A stretch of DNA of 64,000 nt from Bacteroidales bacterium (GTDB taxonomy: Bacteria > Bacteroidota > Bacteroidia > Bacteroidales > UBA932). The notes beneath the pieces are model-generated. The model was not told the DNA's origin and ran no database searches. It saw only the letters and a program-made list of their open reading frames with translations. Below, one piece after another: positions 55,217-64,000 of the stretch. Location: assembly GCA_017620335.1 (NCBI GenBank), contig JAFZQO010000026.1, forward strand, positions 1-64,000, in the 5' to 3' direction. The first letter of the stretch is position 1. The number at the start of each line of letters is the position of its first letter. A program made the translations under genes and the position numbers.

Positions 55217-57085
55217 ATGAAAGCATATAAATACATCTTCGCCTTCATGGCTTGTGTAGCCGCCGTCTCCTGTGTTTCCGACGAGGAGTTCCTTGCCGAG
55301 AAGCCCAAGGCCCAGCTCACCATCGCCAATGCATATGATTCCAGCGACCAGGTGCTCAATACGCTCCTGACCGGCTACTACGAGTTCGAAGAGCTCTACT
55401 TCCCCGGATCCATGGGTCAGGGCCTTGCCTACAATACCCACACCGGTACCGATATGACCGACAACAAGTATCAGCTTGGTGCCAACCAGCACATGAGCAA
55501 CTTCACCGCTGCCTGGTCTACCACTTCTTCCCTGCCCAAGGGCCTTTGGGACAAGTTCTACAAGGTGATTTCCTACGCGAACCTCGCCATCAGCAAGCTG
55601 GATGAGGTCAGCTGGTCCAGCGACACCGACAAGAAGCGTGTCGAGGGTGAGGCCCGTTTCCTTCGCGGCTTGTCCTACCTTCGCCTCGCTGAACTCTTCG
55701 GCGGCGTCCCCATGGTCGTCGAGTACACCGAGACCCCTAACTACGCTTATGACCGTGCCTCCCGTACGGAGACCTATAACTTCGCCATCGAGGACCTGAA
55801 GGCCGCTTTCGACATCCTTCCTTGGAATGTCTCCGCTGAGTACGGAAGGGCTGGCAAGGGTGCCGCCGGAATGTATCTCGCCGAGGCCCTGCTTGCCCGC
55901 GGTGTCGAGGAAGGCGATAAGAAAGCCGACTTTGACCAGGCCGCCTCGTTTGCCCAGGAAGTCATTGACCACCATCCGATGATGACCCAGCGCTTCGGTG
56001 TCCGCAACATCGGCGCTACTGGATCAAACCATGGCATTCCCAACGAGGACCCGGACGGGAATGTCCTGACCGACCTCTTCGTTGCCCAGAACATCATCAG
56101 CGCCCAGAATACCGAGGCCATCTGGATCATGGTTTCCGCTCCCGACTACAATACATTCACCGCCAATGGAGGTTCTTTCTTCAGCCCGAATCCCGGCGGC
56201 CGCCGTTGCAACACCCTCGGCTTCACCCCGGCCCTTCAGGACTACCTCTGGGCAGATGAGTATAAGGAGCCCGGTGCGGCTTCCGGCCCTTGGAAGGCTT
56301 TCTCCGCCAAGTACGGCGGCGAGATGTCCCCGCCCAGCCACGGCGGTACCGGTTGGGCCCAGAGCACCCCGACCTGGTATGCTTCCTATACCATGTGGGA
56401 CAACGAACACAACAACGGTTCCCTCGGACAGGACCTCCGTTACATCGAGGACGTGACCGTCAAGACCGAGTTCATGTGCTGCGACGACAAGCACTCCCTG
56501 TATGAGCAGAAGGTCGGCTGGAACCACATCGACCGTTCTACTCCGGACCTCTCGGGAATCTTCTTCCCGATCTGGTACAAGGAGACCCCGTTTGACGCCT
56601 GGGATTACGATCCCAATGATCCCGGTTTCTCCTGGTTCGGCAAGTACATCAATTTCTACCGTTCCAAGTATGCCGCCCGCACTCCGGAAGTCTACTTCCT
56701 GCTTGCGGAGGCCAAGCTCCGTGGCGGTGACGTCACCGGCGCAACCGCTGCCATCAACGCAGTCCGTGCCCGTGCGAATGCCAAGCCTTTCAGCACCGTG
56801 GACATCGACATCATCCTGGACGAGCGCGGCCGCGAGCTCCTTTACGAGGAGTTCCGCTGGGCTACCTTCCTTCGCATGAAACCCAACGAGTGGAAGAAGC
56901 GCATCTACGACCACGGAATGTATTCCGCCCGTACCGGAACCGATCCCGCAACGCTTTATCCGAACACCCGCCGCTGGGCTGAGGATACCGGCGAGATCAA
57001 GTTCAACCTCTGGCCCATCCCTCAGACCTACATCGACCTGAACACCGGTTCTGACGGCCTGTACCAGAACGACGGTTGGAAATAG
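55217..57085 (+). CDS. SusD-like glycan-binding lipoprotein
   Basis: 622 residues. A surface lipoprotein (Cys19 in VAAVSC) forming the lid of the SusC transporter. The SusD/RagB fold is indicated by the N-terminal TPR-like helices (KARFLRGLSYLRLAELFGGVPM-like segment near 150) and the C-terminal helical motifs, EVYFLLAEAKLRGGDVTGA and LDERGRELLYEEFRW. It lies 27 bp after susC and is followed by a hairpin terminator before the esterase genes. Confidence 0.95.
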   Translation: MKAYKYIFAFMACVAAVSCVSDEEFLAEKPKAQLTIANAYDSSDQVLNTLLTGYYEFEELYFPGSMGQGLAYNTHTGTDMTDNKYQLGANQHMSNFTAAWSTTSSLPKGLWDKFYKVISYANLAISKLDEVSWSSDTDKKRVEGEARFLRGLSYLRLAELFGGVPMVVEYTETPNYAYDRASRTETYNFAIEDLKAAFDILPWNVSAEYGRAGKGAAGMYLAEALLARGVEEGDKKADFDQAASFAQEVIDHHPMMTQRFGVRNIGATGSNHGIPNEDPDGNVLTDLFVAQNIISAQNTEAIWIMVSAPDYNTFTANGGSFFSPNPGGRRCNTLGFTPALQDYLWADEYKEPGAASGPWKAFSAKYGGEMSPPSHGGTGWAQSTPTWYASYTMWDNEHNNGSLGQDLRYIEDVTVKTEFMCCDDKHSLYEQKVGWNHIDRSTPDLSGIFFPIWYKETPFDAWDYDPNDPGFSWFGKYINFYRSKYAARTPEVYFLLAEAKLRGGDVTGATAAINAVRARANAKPFSTVDIDIILDERGRELLYEEFRWATFLRMKPNEWKKRIYDHGMYSARTGTDPATLYPNTRRWAEDTGEIKFNLWPIPQTYIDLNTGSDGLYQNDGWK

Positions 57086-57104
57086 TTTGATTTTCAATTG
57101 ATTT

Positions 57105-57138
57105 GAGGTGGCGGCGCATGTCTGCCACCTCATTTTTT
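57105..57138 (+). terminator. Terminator or attenuator between susD and the esterases
   Basis: GAGGTGGC (57105-57112) pairs with GCCACCTC (57124-57131), an 11-nt loop, followed by A and T6. It ends 10 bp before the next start codon, so it may lower expression of the esterases relative to susCD. Confidence 0.8.
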
Positions 57139-57147
57139 CGATTCACT

Positions 57148-58560
57148 ATGAAAAAGATCCTTTTTGTCGCTTCCCTGTTCCTTCTCGCCGTTTCGTGCGC
57201 CGAGAAGAACCCTGTCCTCGAGATCGAGGGCGGAAAGGTACAGGGCGTGGAGTCCTCCACACCCGGAGTACTTGTCTATAAGGGCATCCCGTTCGCGGCG
57301 CCGCCGGTCGGCGACCTGCGCTGGCAGGAGCCTCAACCCGTGGAGCCCTGGGAGGGCGTGCTGGTCGCCGACACCTTCAGCGCCCCCGCCGTCCAGACTC
57401 CGCATACTCCCGGAGGCTATACCCCTGAGTTTTTCTTCGACGGCGATCCCGAGTTCAGCGAGGACTGCCTTTACCTGAATGTCTGGACGCCCGCGGCCGG
57501 CAAACCGGCCAAAAAGCTTCCCGTCACGCTGTGGATCCACGGCGGCGGTTACACCGCCGGCTGGGGCTTCGAGCCCGAGATGGACGGCGAGGAGTGGGCG
57601 AAGCACGGGGGAGTGCTCGTGACCTTCAACTACCGCCTCGGCATCTTCGGCTTCTTTACCCATCCCGCCCTCTCCGCAGAGAGCCCGCACCACGTGTCCG
57701 GCAACTACGGCATGCTCGACCAGATCGCCGCGCTGAAGTGGGTCAAGGCCAACATCGCTGCCTTCGGTGGCGATCCTGACAACGTCACCATCATGGGACA
57801 GAGCGCCGGTGCCATGAGCGTCCAGACGCTCGTGACCTCGCCCCTTTCCAAGGACCTCATCAGCGGGGCCATCATCCAGAGCGGCGGGGGAGTGACCGAC
57901 GCGCCGGCGCTGGGCGGCTCGCCGCTCGCGGCTTCCGAGGCCTCCGGCCAGGCCCTCATGGACTGGGCCGGCTATGACACGCTGGAGAAGATGCGCGCCG
58001 CCTCCACCGAGGAGATTTTCAACCTCGCCAACCGCTACCGCCAGGAGACCGGACAGTTCCTGCGCGTGGGCACCAGCCCCGTCGTCGACGGCTACGCCTA
58101 TCCCGAGACCTTCGCCCAGGCGGCCCGCGCCGGACGCATCTCCGACGTCCCCTACATGATCGGCTCCACGCTTGACGACATGGGCATGCTCGCCAACGGC
58201 ATCGACGGCTTCTGCTTCCTCCGCGAGGACGCGGGCAAGGACGCTTACGCGTACCAGTTCGCCCGCAGGCTTCCCACGGACGGCCGCGAGGGCGTCCTGC
58301 AGGGAGCCTTCCACTCCTCGGAGCTCTGGTTCATGTTCAAGTCGCTGCGTTTCTGCTGGCGTCCGTTCACCGAGGGCGACTATGACCTCGCCGAGGAAAT
58401 GATCACGCGCTGGACCTATTTCGCGAAGTACGGCAACCCCAACAAGCCCGGCGACAACTCCTGGACCCCATTCACCCGCGAGAACCCCAAGTACATGGTC
58501 TTCAAGCTCGGCGAAGACGGCAAGGTCGCTTCCGCCATGGGTGACCGTCTGGAACCTTGA
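57148..58560 (+). CDS. Type B carboxylesterase lipoprotein
   Basis: 470 residues with a lipoprotein signal (LLAVSC, Cys18). A type B carboxylesterase (CE10-like) alpha/beta hydrolase: opening motif GKVQGVESSTPGVLVYKGIP, EDCLYLNVWTPA, oxyanion-hole HGGGYTAGWG, nucleophile Ser in IMGQSAGAMS, and likely catalytic His in FHSSELWFMF near the C-terminus. Family members hydrolyse carboxylic esters; within this locus an acyl decoration on a glycan is a reasonable substrate. The ATG at 57148 gives the only signal peptide; earlier in-frame starts lie in the terminator. Confidence 0.9.
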   Translation: MKKILFVASLFLLAVSCAEKNPVLEIEGGKVQGVESSTPGVLVYKGIPFAAPPVGDLRWQEPQPVEPWEGVLVADTFSAPAVQTPHTPGGYTPEFFFDGDPEFSEDCLYLNVWTPAAGKPAKKLPVTLWIHGGGYTAGWGFEPEMDGEEWAKHGGVLVTFNYRLGIFGFFTHPALSAESPHHVSGNYGMLDQIAALKWVKANIAAFGGDPDNVTIMGQSAGAMSVQTLVTSPLSKDLISGAIIQSGGGVTDAPALGGSPLAASEASGQALMDWAGYDTLEKMRAASTEEIFNLANRYRQETGQFLRVGTSPVVDGYAYPETFAQAARAGRISDVPYMIGSTLDDMGMLANGIDGFCFLREDAGKDAYAYQFARRLPTDGREGVLQGAFHSSELWFMFKSLRFCWRPFTEGDYDLAEEMITRWTYFAKYGNPNKPGDNSWTPFTRENPKYMVFKLGEDGKVASAMGDRLEP

Positions 58561-58588
58561 GTGATATGATTTGAACCTTGAGTGATAT
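58552..58588 (+). repeat. 16-bp tandem duplication of the esterase gene's 3' end
   Basis: GAACCTTGAGTGATAT at 58552-58567 (spanning the stop codon) is repeated exactly at 58573-58588, a 21-bp period. It looks like a small local duplication. Confidence 0.7.
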
Positions 58589-58600
58589 AAATTGTACCAC

Positions 58601-58645
58601 AGAACGGAAAAATCGTTTTCACGAACGTTTTTCCGTTCTGTTATT
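58601..58645 (+). terminator. Terminator after the type B carboxylesterase
   Basis: AGAACGGAAAAA (58601-58612) pairs with TTTTTCCGTTCT (58628-58639), with an inner CGTT/AACG extension, followed by GTTATTTTG. The remaining bases to the next gene at 58764 show no clear promoter; TAATTTTA near 58687 is a weak -7 candidate. Confidence 0.75.
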
Positions 58646-58763
58646 TTGTTGTTCTGATGTTAAATCATTGTGCAGGATTGTCGCATAATTTTAAGGTTTC
58701 AACTAAAGTTGATACCTTGGTAAAACGATTTAGCAAACTGGCCAACAGACAATGCAGCCTTTT

Positions 58764-60035
58764 ATGAAACGAGTCATCCTGTTCGTCGCCGTCGTTCTGA
58801 CGGCAGCCGCCTGCGGCCGCCCGCAGGCCGAGGTCGAGAAGATAGACCTCTTCACTTCGGTAGGTGATACCGGCATGATCGTCGATGCGATCGAGATCAC
58901 CGTCGCCAACCCCGCCTCCCTCCGTGGCCTGACCGCCGCCGACTTCGACCTGACCGGCAACGCCAGCGGCGCGTTCATCGACCCGGCGACCGGCGCCGCT
59001 CCCGAGGAGTACGCCGACGACGGCATCGTCCTTTCCCGCAATGGCCGCAAGCTCCGCATCGACGCCACGCCGTTCAATCTCGCCGGCAAGTCCGAGGGCT
59101 TCTTCAGGCACATCCCCTGGGAGCTGACCTGCAGCGCCGACTCCGCCCTCAACGTCACCGCCGCCAAGGCTGACGAGAGGCACATCGCCGTCCTCGACGA
59201 CTGCATCACCGGCAGCTTCACCTTCGCCGGCCTCACCCGCGAGTACATGCTCCACCTCCCCAAGGACGCCGACGGCAACTACATCCCCAACGTCCCCCTC
59301 ATGGTCTGGCAGATCGGAGGAGGGGAGTACGACAGGGACCTCATGACCGCTGCGACCGCCAACCGCTGCCTCGTCTCCCTCGCCACCGAGGGCGTACCCT
59401 GTGCAGCCCTGATGTTCGCCATCGCCAATCCCAACTACTCCTACAGCGCTTCGCTGTTCCCCGAGAAGATAGAACTGATAGACCGCAACAACGCCCTCCA
59501 GATGGCTTTCATCGATACCCTCATCGAGGAAGGCAAGGTCGACGGGTCGAAGCTCTTCTGCGCCGGCGCCTCCAGCGGCGGCGGTTGCACCATGCGCTTC
59601 ATGATGCAGTTCCCCGACCGCTTCAAGGCCGCCATTCCCTGCTGCCCGATGGATCCCATCGTCCCCATCCACCAGGTACAGGAGAAGTATGAAGGCCAGT
59701 TCGCCGATGACCTTGAGAAGGCCTTCCAGGGCGATGTGTACAAGTGGAACGGCACCGACATGGCCCTTGCTCCCATCGACACCAAGACCTTCGTGGAGCT
59801 CCCCATGTACTTCGTGCACGCCTCCTCCGACCAGACCTGCAAGATCGCCAGCTCCTATTCCTATATCGAGGCCCGCAAGCGCCTCGGCGCCACCCAGGAC
59901 AAGCTCCGCGTCTATTCCGACGAGGATCTGGCGGAGTACGGCCTCCCTCCGATGATCGCCCACTTCTCCTGGGTCCCGCTCCTCGACGACTACTCCGAGG
60001 ACAGCGTGATGCGCTGGATGATAAACCAGTTCTAG
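58764..60035 (+). CDS. Exported alpha/beta-hydrolase (PHB-depolymerase/CE1-like esterase)
   Basis: 423 residues from the ATG at 58764, with a lipoprotein signal (LTAAACGR). An N-terminal beta domain (about 25-150) precedes an alpha/beta hydrolase: EYMLHLPKDA, oxyanion region VWQIGGGEYD, nucleophile Ser in AGASSGGGCTM, acid Asp in HASSDQT, and His in IAHFSWVPL. This matches Bacteroidetes esterases grouped with polyhydroxybutyrate-depolymerase-like/feruloyl esterases. It is the second of three consecutive esterase genes. Substrate not determined. Confidence 0.82.
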   Translation: MKRVILFVAVVLTAAACGRPQAEVEKIDLFTSVGDTGMIVDAIEITVANPASLRGLTAADFDLTGNASGAFIDPATGAAPEEYADDGIVLSRNGRKLRIDATPFNLAGKSEGFFRHIPWELTCSADSALNVTAAKADERHIAVLDDCITGSFTFAGLTREYMLHLPKDADGNYIPNVPLMVWQIGGGEYDRDLMTAATANRCLVSLATEGVPCAALMFAIANPNYSYSASLFPEKIELIDRNNALQMAFIDTLIEEGKVDGSKLFCAGASSGGGCTMRFMMQFPDRFKAAIPCCPMDPIVPIHQVQEKYEGQFADDLEKAFQGDVYKWNGTDMALAPIDTKTFVELPMYFVHASSDQTCKIASSYSYIEARKRLGATQDKLRVYSDEDLAEYGLPPMIAHFSWVPLLDDYSEDSVMRWMINQF

Positions 60036-60078
60036 GAAGACAATATTTTATTCACTTTATACAAAACCAATTCAAACA

Positions 60079-61242
60079 ATGAAACGTTTATTTATTTCCA
60101 TTGCCTTCTGCCTGGCTGCCATCTGCTCGATGCAGGCCCAGGAGCTCGCAAACTTCAACTTCGGCGGCCGTCAGCAGCCGGTCATCTCCCCGGAGATCCA
60201 GGGGGACAGCGTCACCTTCCGCTTCCGCGCCGACTACGCCACCTACGTGAAGCTCAGCGGGTCGTGGATGCCCAATCCCTATGGTGACAGCATCGACATG
60301 TTCCGCGGCGCCAACAACGTCTGGTCCGTCAAGCTCCCTCTCCCTTCCCCGGAGATCTACACCTACAATTTCATCGTTGACGGCGTGTCCGTGAACGACC
60401 CCCAGAACATCCTCGTCCAGCGCGACGGCACCCGCTTCCTCAACATGCTCCTCGTCCCCGGCGAGCGCACTGAGAACTACAGCGAGGCCAACCAGCGTGG
60501 TACCGTGAGCCACCCGTGGTATGACAGCGCGGTCCTCGGCATCAACCGCCGCCTGACCGTCTACACCCCTTACGGCTACGAGAACAACCCCAAGAAAAAG
60601 TATCCCGTCCTCTATCTCCTCCACGGAGCAGGTGGTGACGAGGAGGCCTGGATCTCCATGGGCCGCACCGCCCAGATCCTCGACAACCTTATCGAGAAGG
60701 GTCTCGCCGAGCCCATGATCGTCGTCATGCCTAACGGCAACGCCAACCAGCAGGCCGCTGTCACCCTCAACATCCCCAACAAGCCTCAGCCCCAGATGGA
60801 CCGCAATGCCATGCAGAGCATGAGCGACCGTCAGAGGAACAGCTACGTCGTCAGCCTCTGCGAGGAGATCGTCCCCTTCATCGAGAAGAACTACCGCGTC
60901 ATAGCGAAGCCTGAGGCCCGCGCCATCGCCGGTCTCTCCATGGGCGGCGGCCACACCATCACCGCCTCCATCATGTATCCCCAGATGTTCGACTACATCT
61001 GCCCTCTCTCCGCTGCCGGCAGCGCCACTCCCGAGCAGATCGCCACTCTCAAGAAGGCCGGCGTGAAGCTCTACTTCCTTGCCTGCGGCGACGAGGACTT
61101 CCTCTTCGAAGGCTCCAAGACCCTTGACAAGGCCCTCACCGAGCAGGGCCTCGACCACATCTTCTACGTTTCCGGCGGCGGCCACGTCTGGGCCAACTGG
61201 AGACTCTACCTGAACACCTTCGCCCCGATGCTGTTCAAATAA
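60079..61242 (+). CDS. Secreted CE1-type esterase with E-set domain
   Basis: 387 residues: signal peptide (about 1-20, ending SMQA), an E-set/CBM48-like domain (about 40-130, VTFRFRADYATYVKLSGSWM), then a CE1 hydrolase with LLHGAGGDEEAW, nucleophile Ser in AGLSMGGGHT, acid Asp in ACGDEDF and His in SGGGHVWANW. It is typical of feruloyl esterases from xylan-use loci and paralogous to the gene at 2109. It lies 43 bp after the previous esterase and 48 bp before the second susC. Confidence 0.88.
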   Translation: MKRLFISIAFCLAAICSMQAQELANFNFGGRQQPVISPEIQGDSVTFRFRADYATYVKLSGSWMPNPYGDSIDMFRGANNVWSVKLPLPSPEIYTYNFIVDGVSVNDPQNILVQRDGTRFLNMLLVPGERTENYSEANQRGTVSHPWYDSAVLGINRRLTVYTPYGYENNPKKKYPVLYLLHGAGGDEEAWISMGRTAQILDNLIEKGLAEPMIVVMPNGNANQQAAVTLNIPNKPQPQMDRNAMQSMSDRQRNSYVVSLCEEIVPFIEKNYRVIAKPEARAIAGLSMGGGHTITASIMYPQMFDYICPLSAAGSATPEQIATLKKAGVKLYFLACGDEDFLFEGSKTLDKALTEQGLDHIFYVSGGGHVWANWRLYLNTFAPMLFK

Positions 61243-61290
61243 TAGGATTTTACCATAAACCTATATATTATACCATTTAACCATTTTATT

Positions 61291-64000
61291 ATGATGAATG
61301 TCAATCTCAAGCGGCTCGCCACTGTGCTCTGCGGACTCGTCCTTGGAGCGTCGGCGCTGCTTGCACAAAACACGATCACGGTGAAGGGAACCATCCTCGA
61401 TCCGGACAAGCAGCCTGTGATCGGTGCCGCCGTCATGCAGTCCGGCACCACGAACGGTGCTTCCACGGACCTCGACGGTAATTTCACCCTCACCGTCCCC
61501 ATGGGTGCGGATCTCGTCGTTTCCGCCATCGGATACGAGACCCTGCAAATCAAGGCCACTTCATCCACGCTGAACATCACGCTGGCTGAAGAGTCCACCG
61601 AACTCGATGAGACGATCGTCGTCGGTTACGGTACGCAGAAGAAAGCGTCCCTGACCTCCGCCATCACCAACATCCAGTCCGAAGACATCACCGCCACCAA
61701 GCAGACCAACCTCACCTCCGCCCTCCAGGGCAAGGTTCCCGGCCTGCAGATCCGCCAGCAGTCCGGTGCGGTCGGCTGGTTCGACGATGAACTTTCCCTC
61801 CGCGGCTACGGCGAGCCTCTCGTCATCATCGACGGTGTCGCCCGTACTTCCAAGAGAATCAACTACTGGGGCTGGGCCACGGATAACAACTCCGCCAGCG
61901 CCGCCCTCGCCGAACTCAACCCTGAGGACATCGAGAGCATCTCCGTCCTGAAGGACGCCTCCGCTTCCATCTACGGTCTCGGCGCCCAGAACGGTGTCAT
62001 CCTCGTGACCACCAAGAAGGGTCAGATCGGCCGTCCTTCCATCACCTATTCCAACACCCTGACCTACGGTGTGCCTACCGCCCTCCCGAAGGAGACCGAC
62101 ATCGCTACCTACATGGAGGCCTTCAATGAAATGTACCGCAACGTCCGCGGCGGCACCGCCAAGTTCACTGCCGACGAGATCGCTTCCTTCCGCAACGGAA
62201 GCTATGAGGACAACCACTTCAGCTGGTACGACGCCATCTTCAAGGACCACACCTTCAGCCAGGTGCACAACTTCTCCCTGCGCGGAGGAAACCAGGCCAC
62301 CCAGTATTACGTGAGCGCCAACCTCACCAACCAGGACGCCATCTACCGCGCTGACACCGGTGACTACCACCGCTACGGTCTCACGGCCAACTTCACAACG
62401 AAGCTCACTGAGAACCTCACCTTCACCTTCATGACCAACATCAACGTCACGGATCAGGAGATGCCTCCGGCAAACACCACCCAGAACGCGATGTACTATG
62501 GTTTCCTTACCGAGCGTTCCATCCAGGCCACCCTGCGTGACGACCCCAACAAGTTCGTCGATCCGGGTGGGGAGCACCGCAACCCCGTGGGTCTGTTCAC
62601 CTCTTCCGCCGCCGGCTCCAAGAAGGACTGGGGTATCGTCTTCCGCAACAACGCCGACCTCAAGTACGACGCTCCCTGGCTCAAGGGTCTCTCCTTCCAG
62701 GGTTCAGTTGCATATGACGTGACGAGCCGTATCGGATCCACCCTATCCCTGCGCTTCCCTCTCTATGATTTCACGACCGGAGAGCTCGCTACCTACAACC
62801 CTGACCAGAACCAGTATCAGGAGTCATGGAACCAGATGCTGAGGTACTATGGCCGTTTCCAGGTCAACTACAATACCACCTTCGCCCAGGACCACCACTT
62901 CGGTGCAACCTTTGCGACTGAGGCGACCATAAACAAGAACCGTAGCATCGGTGCTTCCCGTTATTACGGAGACTTCTACACCCACGACATCATCAACCAG
63001 GGCGACAGCGCCCAGGACAGCAACAGCGGTGACCGCAGTTCCAGCGCTGATGCGGGTTATGTCGGCCGTATCAACTACGACTACAAGGGCAAGTACCTCG
63101 TGGAGGTCATGGGCCGTTACGACGGTAATTACCGTTATGCTCCCGGCCACCGCTGGGGCCTTTTCCCGTCCTATTCCCTCGGTTGGCGCATCTCCGAGGA
63201 ACCTTTCTTCAAGGCTGTTTTCCCGAAGATCAACAACCTCAAGTTCCGCTGGTCCGACGGCTTCACCGGACGTCCCCAGGGCAACGCCTATGCCTATCTC
63301 TCCGGCTTTACCAACAGCGGCAACTATATCTTTGACGACGGCGGCCAGATCCCCGGTTTCGCCAACCACAGCCCCGCTGAGACCATCATCTCCTGGGCCA
63401 AGGTCCGCATGATGGACTTCGGTTTCGACATGGAAGTCTGGAACGGCCTCTTCGGCGCCACTGTCGACTGGTTCTGGAGGAGGACCTCCGGCATCGCCGC
63501 CAATTCCCTGGCCTCGGTCCCGAACTTCCTCGGCATCAACCTCCCTCAGATGAACCTCAACGCTGACGAGAACGTCGGTATCGACCTTTCCCTGAGCCAC
63601 CGCAACAGGATCGGCGACTTCAACTACCGCGTCGTCCTTAACGGCACCTTCTCGCGTTATCGCGCAACCTATCAGGAGACTGAGAAGACGAAGCAGTACT
63701 ATTCCGCCGCCCATTACTACTCCAGCCACATGATAGGCCGTTGGAGCAACGCCCGCAGTTCCAGCATGTACTACTGGCTGCCCGGCAATCCCCAGTTCAC
63801 CAGCTGGAACGAGATCAACGACTACAACATCTACTACGGCGACATGGAGAATATGCGTCCCGGTATGTACATGATCGAGGACCGCAACGGTGACGGCTCC
63901 ATCACCTCCGACGATATGTACTATACCTGGTCCGAGACCAACGCCCCGCTGCAGTTCGGTCTCGTCTTCTCCGGAAGCTACAAGCACTTCGACTTCAACA
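61291..64000 (+). CDS. Second SusC-like TonB-dependent receptor (cut by window end)
   Basis: At least 903 residues; the frame is open to the last base, so the C-terminus is missing. Signal peptide (about 1-25, ending ALLA), regulatory domain NTITVKGTILDPDKQPVIGA, plug segments DETIVVGYGTQKK, SLRGYGEPLVIIDGVAR and SISVLKDASASIYGLGAQNG, then barrel strands. It differs clearly from the first SusC, implying a second substrate or chain length. ATG at 61291 or 61294 is possible. A SusD partner would be expected just beyond the window. Confidence 0.95.
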   Translation, partial: MMNVNLKRLATVLCGLVLGASALLAQNTITVKGTILDPDKQPVIGAAVMQSGTTNGASTDLDGNFTLTVPMGADLVVSAIGYETLQIKATSSTLNITLAEESTELDETIVVGYGTQKKASLTSAITNIQSEDITATKQTNLTSALQGKVPGLQIRQQSGAVGWFDDELSLRGYGEPLVIIDGVARTSKRINYWGWATDNNSASAALAELNPEDIESISVLKDASASIYGLGAQNGVILVTTKKGQIGRPSITYSNTLTYGVPTALPKETDIATYMEAFNEMYRNVRGGTAKFTADEIASFRNGSYEDNHFSWYDAIFKDHTFSQVHNFSLRGGNQATQYYVSANLTNQDAIYRADTGDYHRYGLTANFTTKLTENLTFTFMTNINVTDQEMPPANTTQNAMYYGFLTERSIQATLRDDPNKFVDPGGEHRNPVGLFTSSAAGSKKDWGIVFRNNADLKYDAPWLKGLSFQGSVAYDVTSRIGSTLSLRFPLYDFTTGELATYNPDQNQYQESWNQMLRYYGRFQVNYNTTFAQDHHFGATFATEATINKNRSIGASRYYGDFYTHDIINQGDSAQDSNSGDRSSSADAGYVGRINYDYKGKYLVEVMGRYDGNYRYAPGHRWGLFPSYSLGWRISEEPFFKAVFPKINNLKFRWSDGFTGRPQGNAYAYLSGFTNSGNYIFDDGGQIPGFANHSPAETIISWAKVRMMDFGFDMEVWNGLFGATVDWFWRRTSGIAANSLASVPNFLGINLPQMNLNADENVGIDLSLSHRNRIGDFNYRVVLNGTFSRYRATYQETEKTKQYYSAAHYYSSHMIGRWSNARSSSMYYWLPGNPQFTSWNEINDYNIYYGDMENMRPGMYMIEDRNGDGSITSDDMYYTWSETNAPLQFGLVFSGSYKHFDFN

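Overview
The window is about 60% G+C chromosomal DNA from an uncultured-type member of the Bacteroidales (Bacteroidetes). This rests on SusC/SusD-like pairs, hybrid two-component regulators with AraC output, a complete Na+-translocating NADH:quinone reductase operon, a Bacteroidetes-type histone H1-like gene, and many promoters with the phylum's TAnnTTTG -7 box (several with TTG/TTTG 19-21 bp upstream). The G+C content is high for the phylum, so a Rikenellaceae/Cryptobacteroides-like gut lineage is plausible, but the family cannot be fixed from the sequence alone.

Layout. (1) 1-3245: a leftward promoter at the edge, a sensor-less hybrid regulator and, divergent from it, a secreted CE1-type esterase. 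(2) 3300-8364: housekeeping genes: class I aminotransferase, tpiA, then tyrS-rbfA-lolE-like as one overlapping operon. tpiA and tyrS diverge from a nearly palindromic promoter. (3) 8342-18900: mostly leftward, rich in exported peptidases. It holds an M6 protease, small lipoprotein, C1 aminopeptidase and flavin-reductase-like lipoprotein operon, then a histone H1-like gene, rplY-pth, a clostripain-like protease, xerD and dipeptidyl-peptidase III. (4) 18964-24000: uvrA with a Stealth-type phosphotransferase almost touching it, and an orphan fimbrillin-like lipoprotein. (5) 24197-29993: nqrABCDEF. (6) 30068-36041: uvrD/pcrA carrying an in-frame palindromic repeat element, a BamA-like barrel protein, a Spy-like protein, a candidate small RNA and a DUF4493-type lipoprotein. 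(7) 36038-48137: sugar catabolism: a GPH symporter, GH43 and M16 peptidase operon, a hybrid regulator lacking its ATPase domain, and xylB-xylA. (8) 48203-64000: a polysaccharide utilisation locus with a full-length hybrid regulator, SusC, SusD, three different esterases and a second SusC cut by the window end.

How it fits together. Regions 7 and 8 read as one xylan or xylo-oligosaccharide programme. SusC/SusD would import decorated oligosaccharides, the exported esterases would remove acyl or feruloyl groups, GH43 would release pentose, the GPH symporter would carry it inward, and XylA plus XylB would feed xylulose-5-phosphate to the pentose phosphate pathway. The three hybrid regulators differ in a striking way: one has no sensor, one has no ATPase, and one is complete.

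The most unusual feature is the 195-bp element at 31709-31903 inside uvrD. It has 24-bp terminal inverted repeats (23/24 matches), several internal palindromes, and sits exactly in codon phase, so it adds 65 residues to the helicase without a stop. No CRISPR array, rRNA, tRNA, insertion sequence or prophage was seen.
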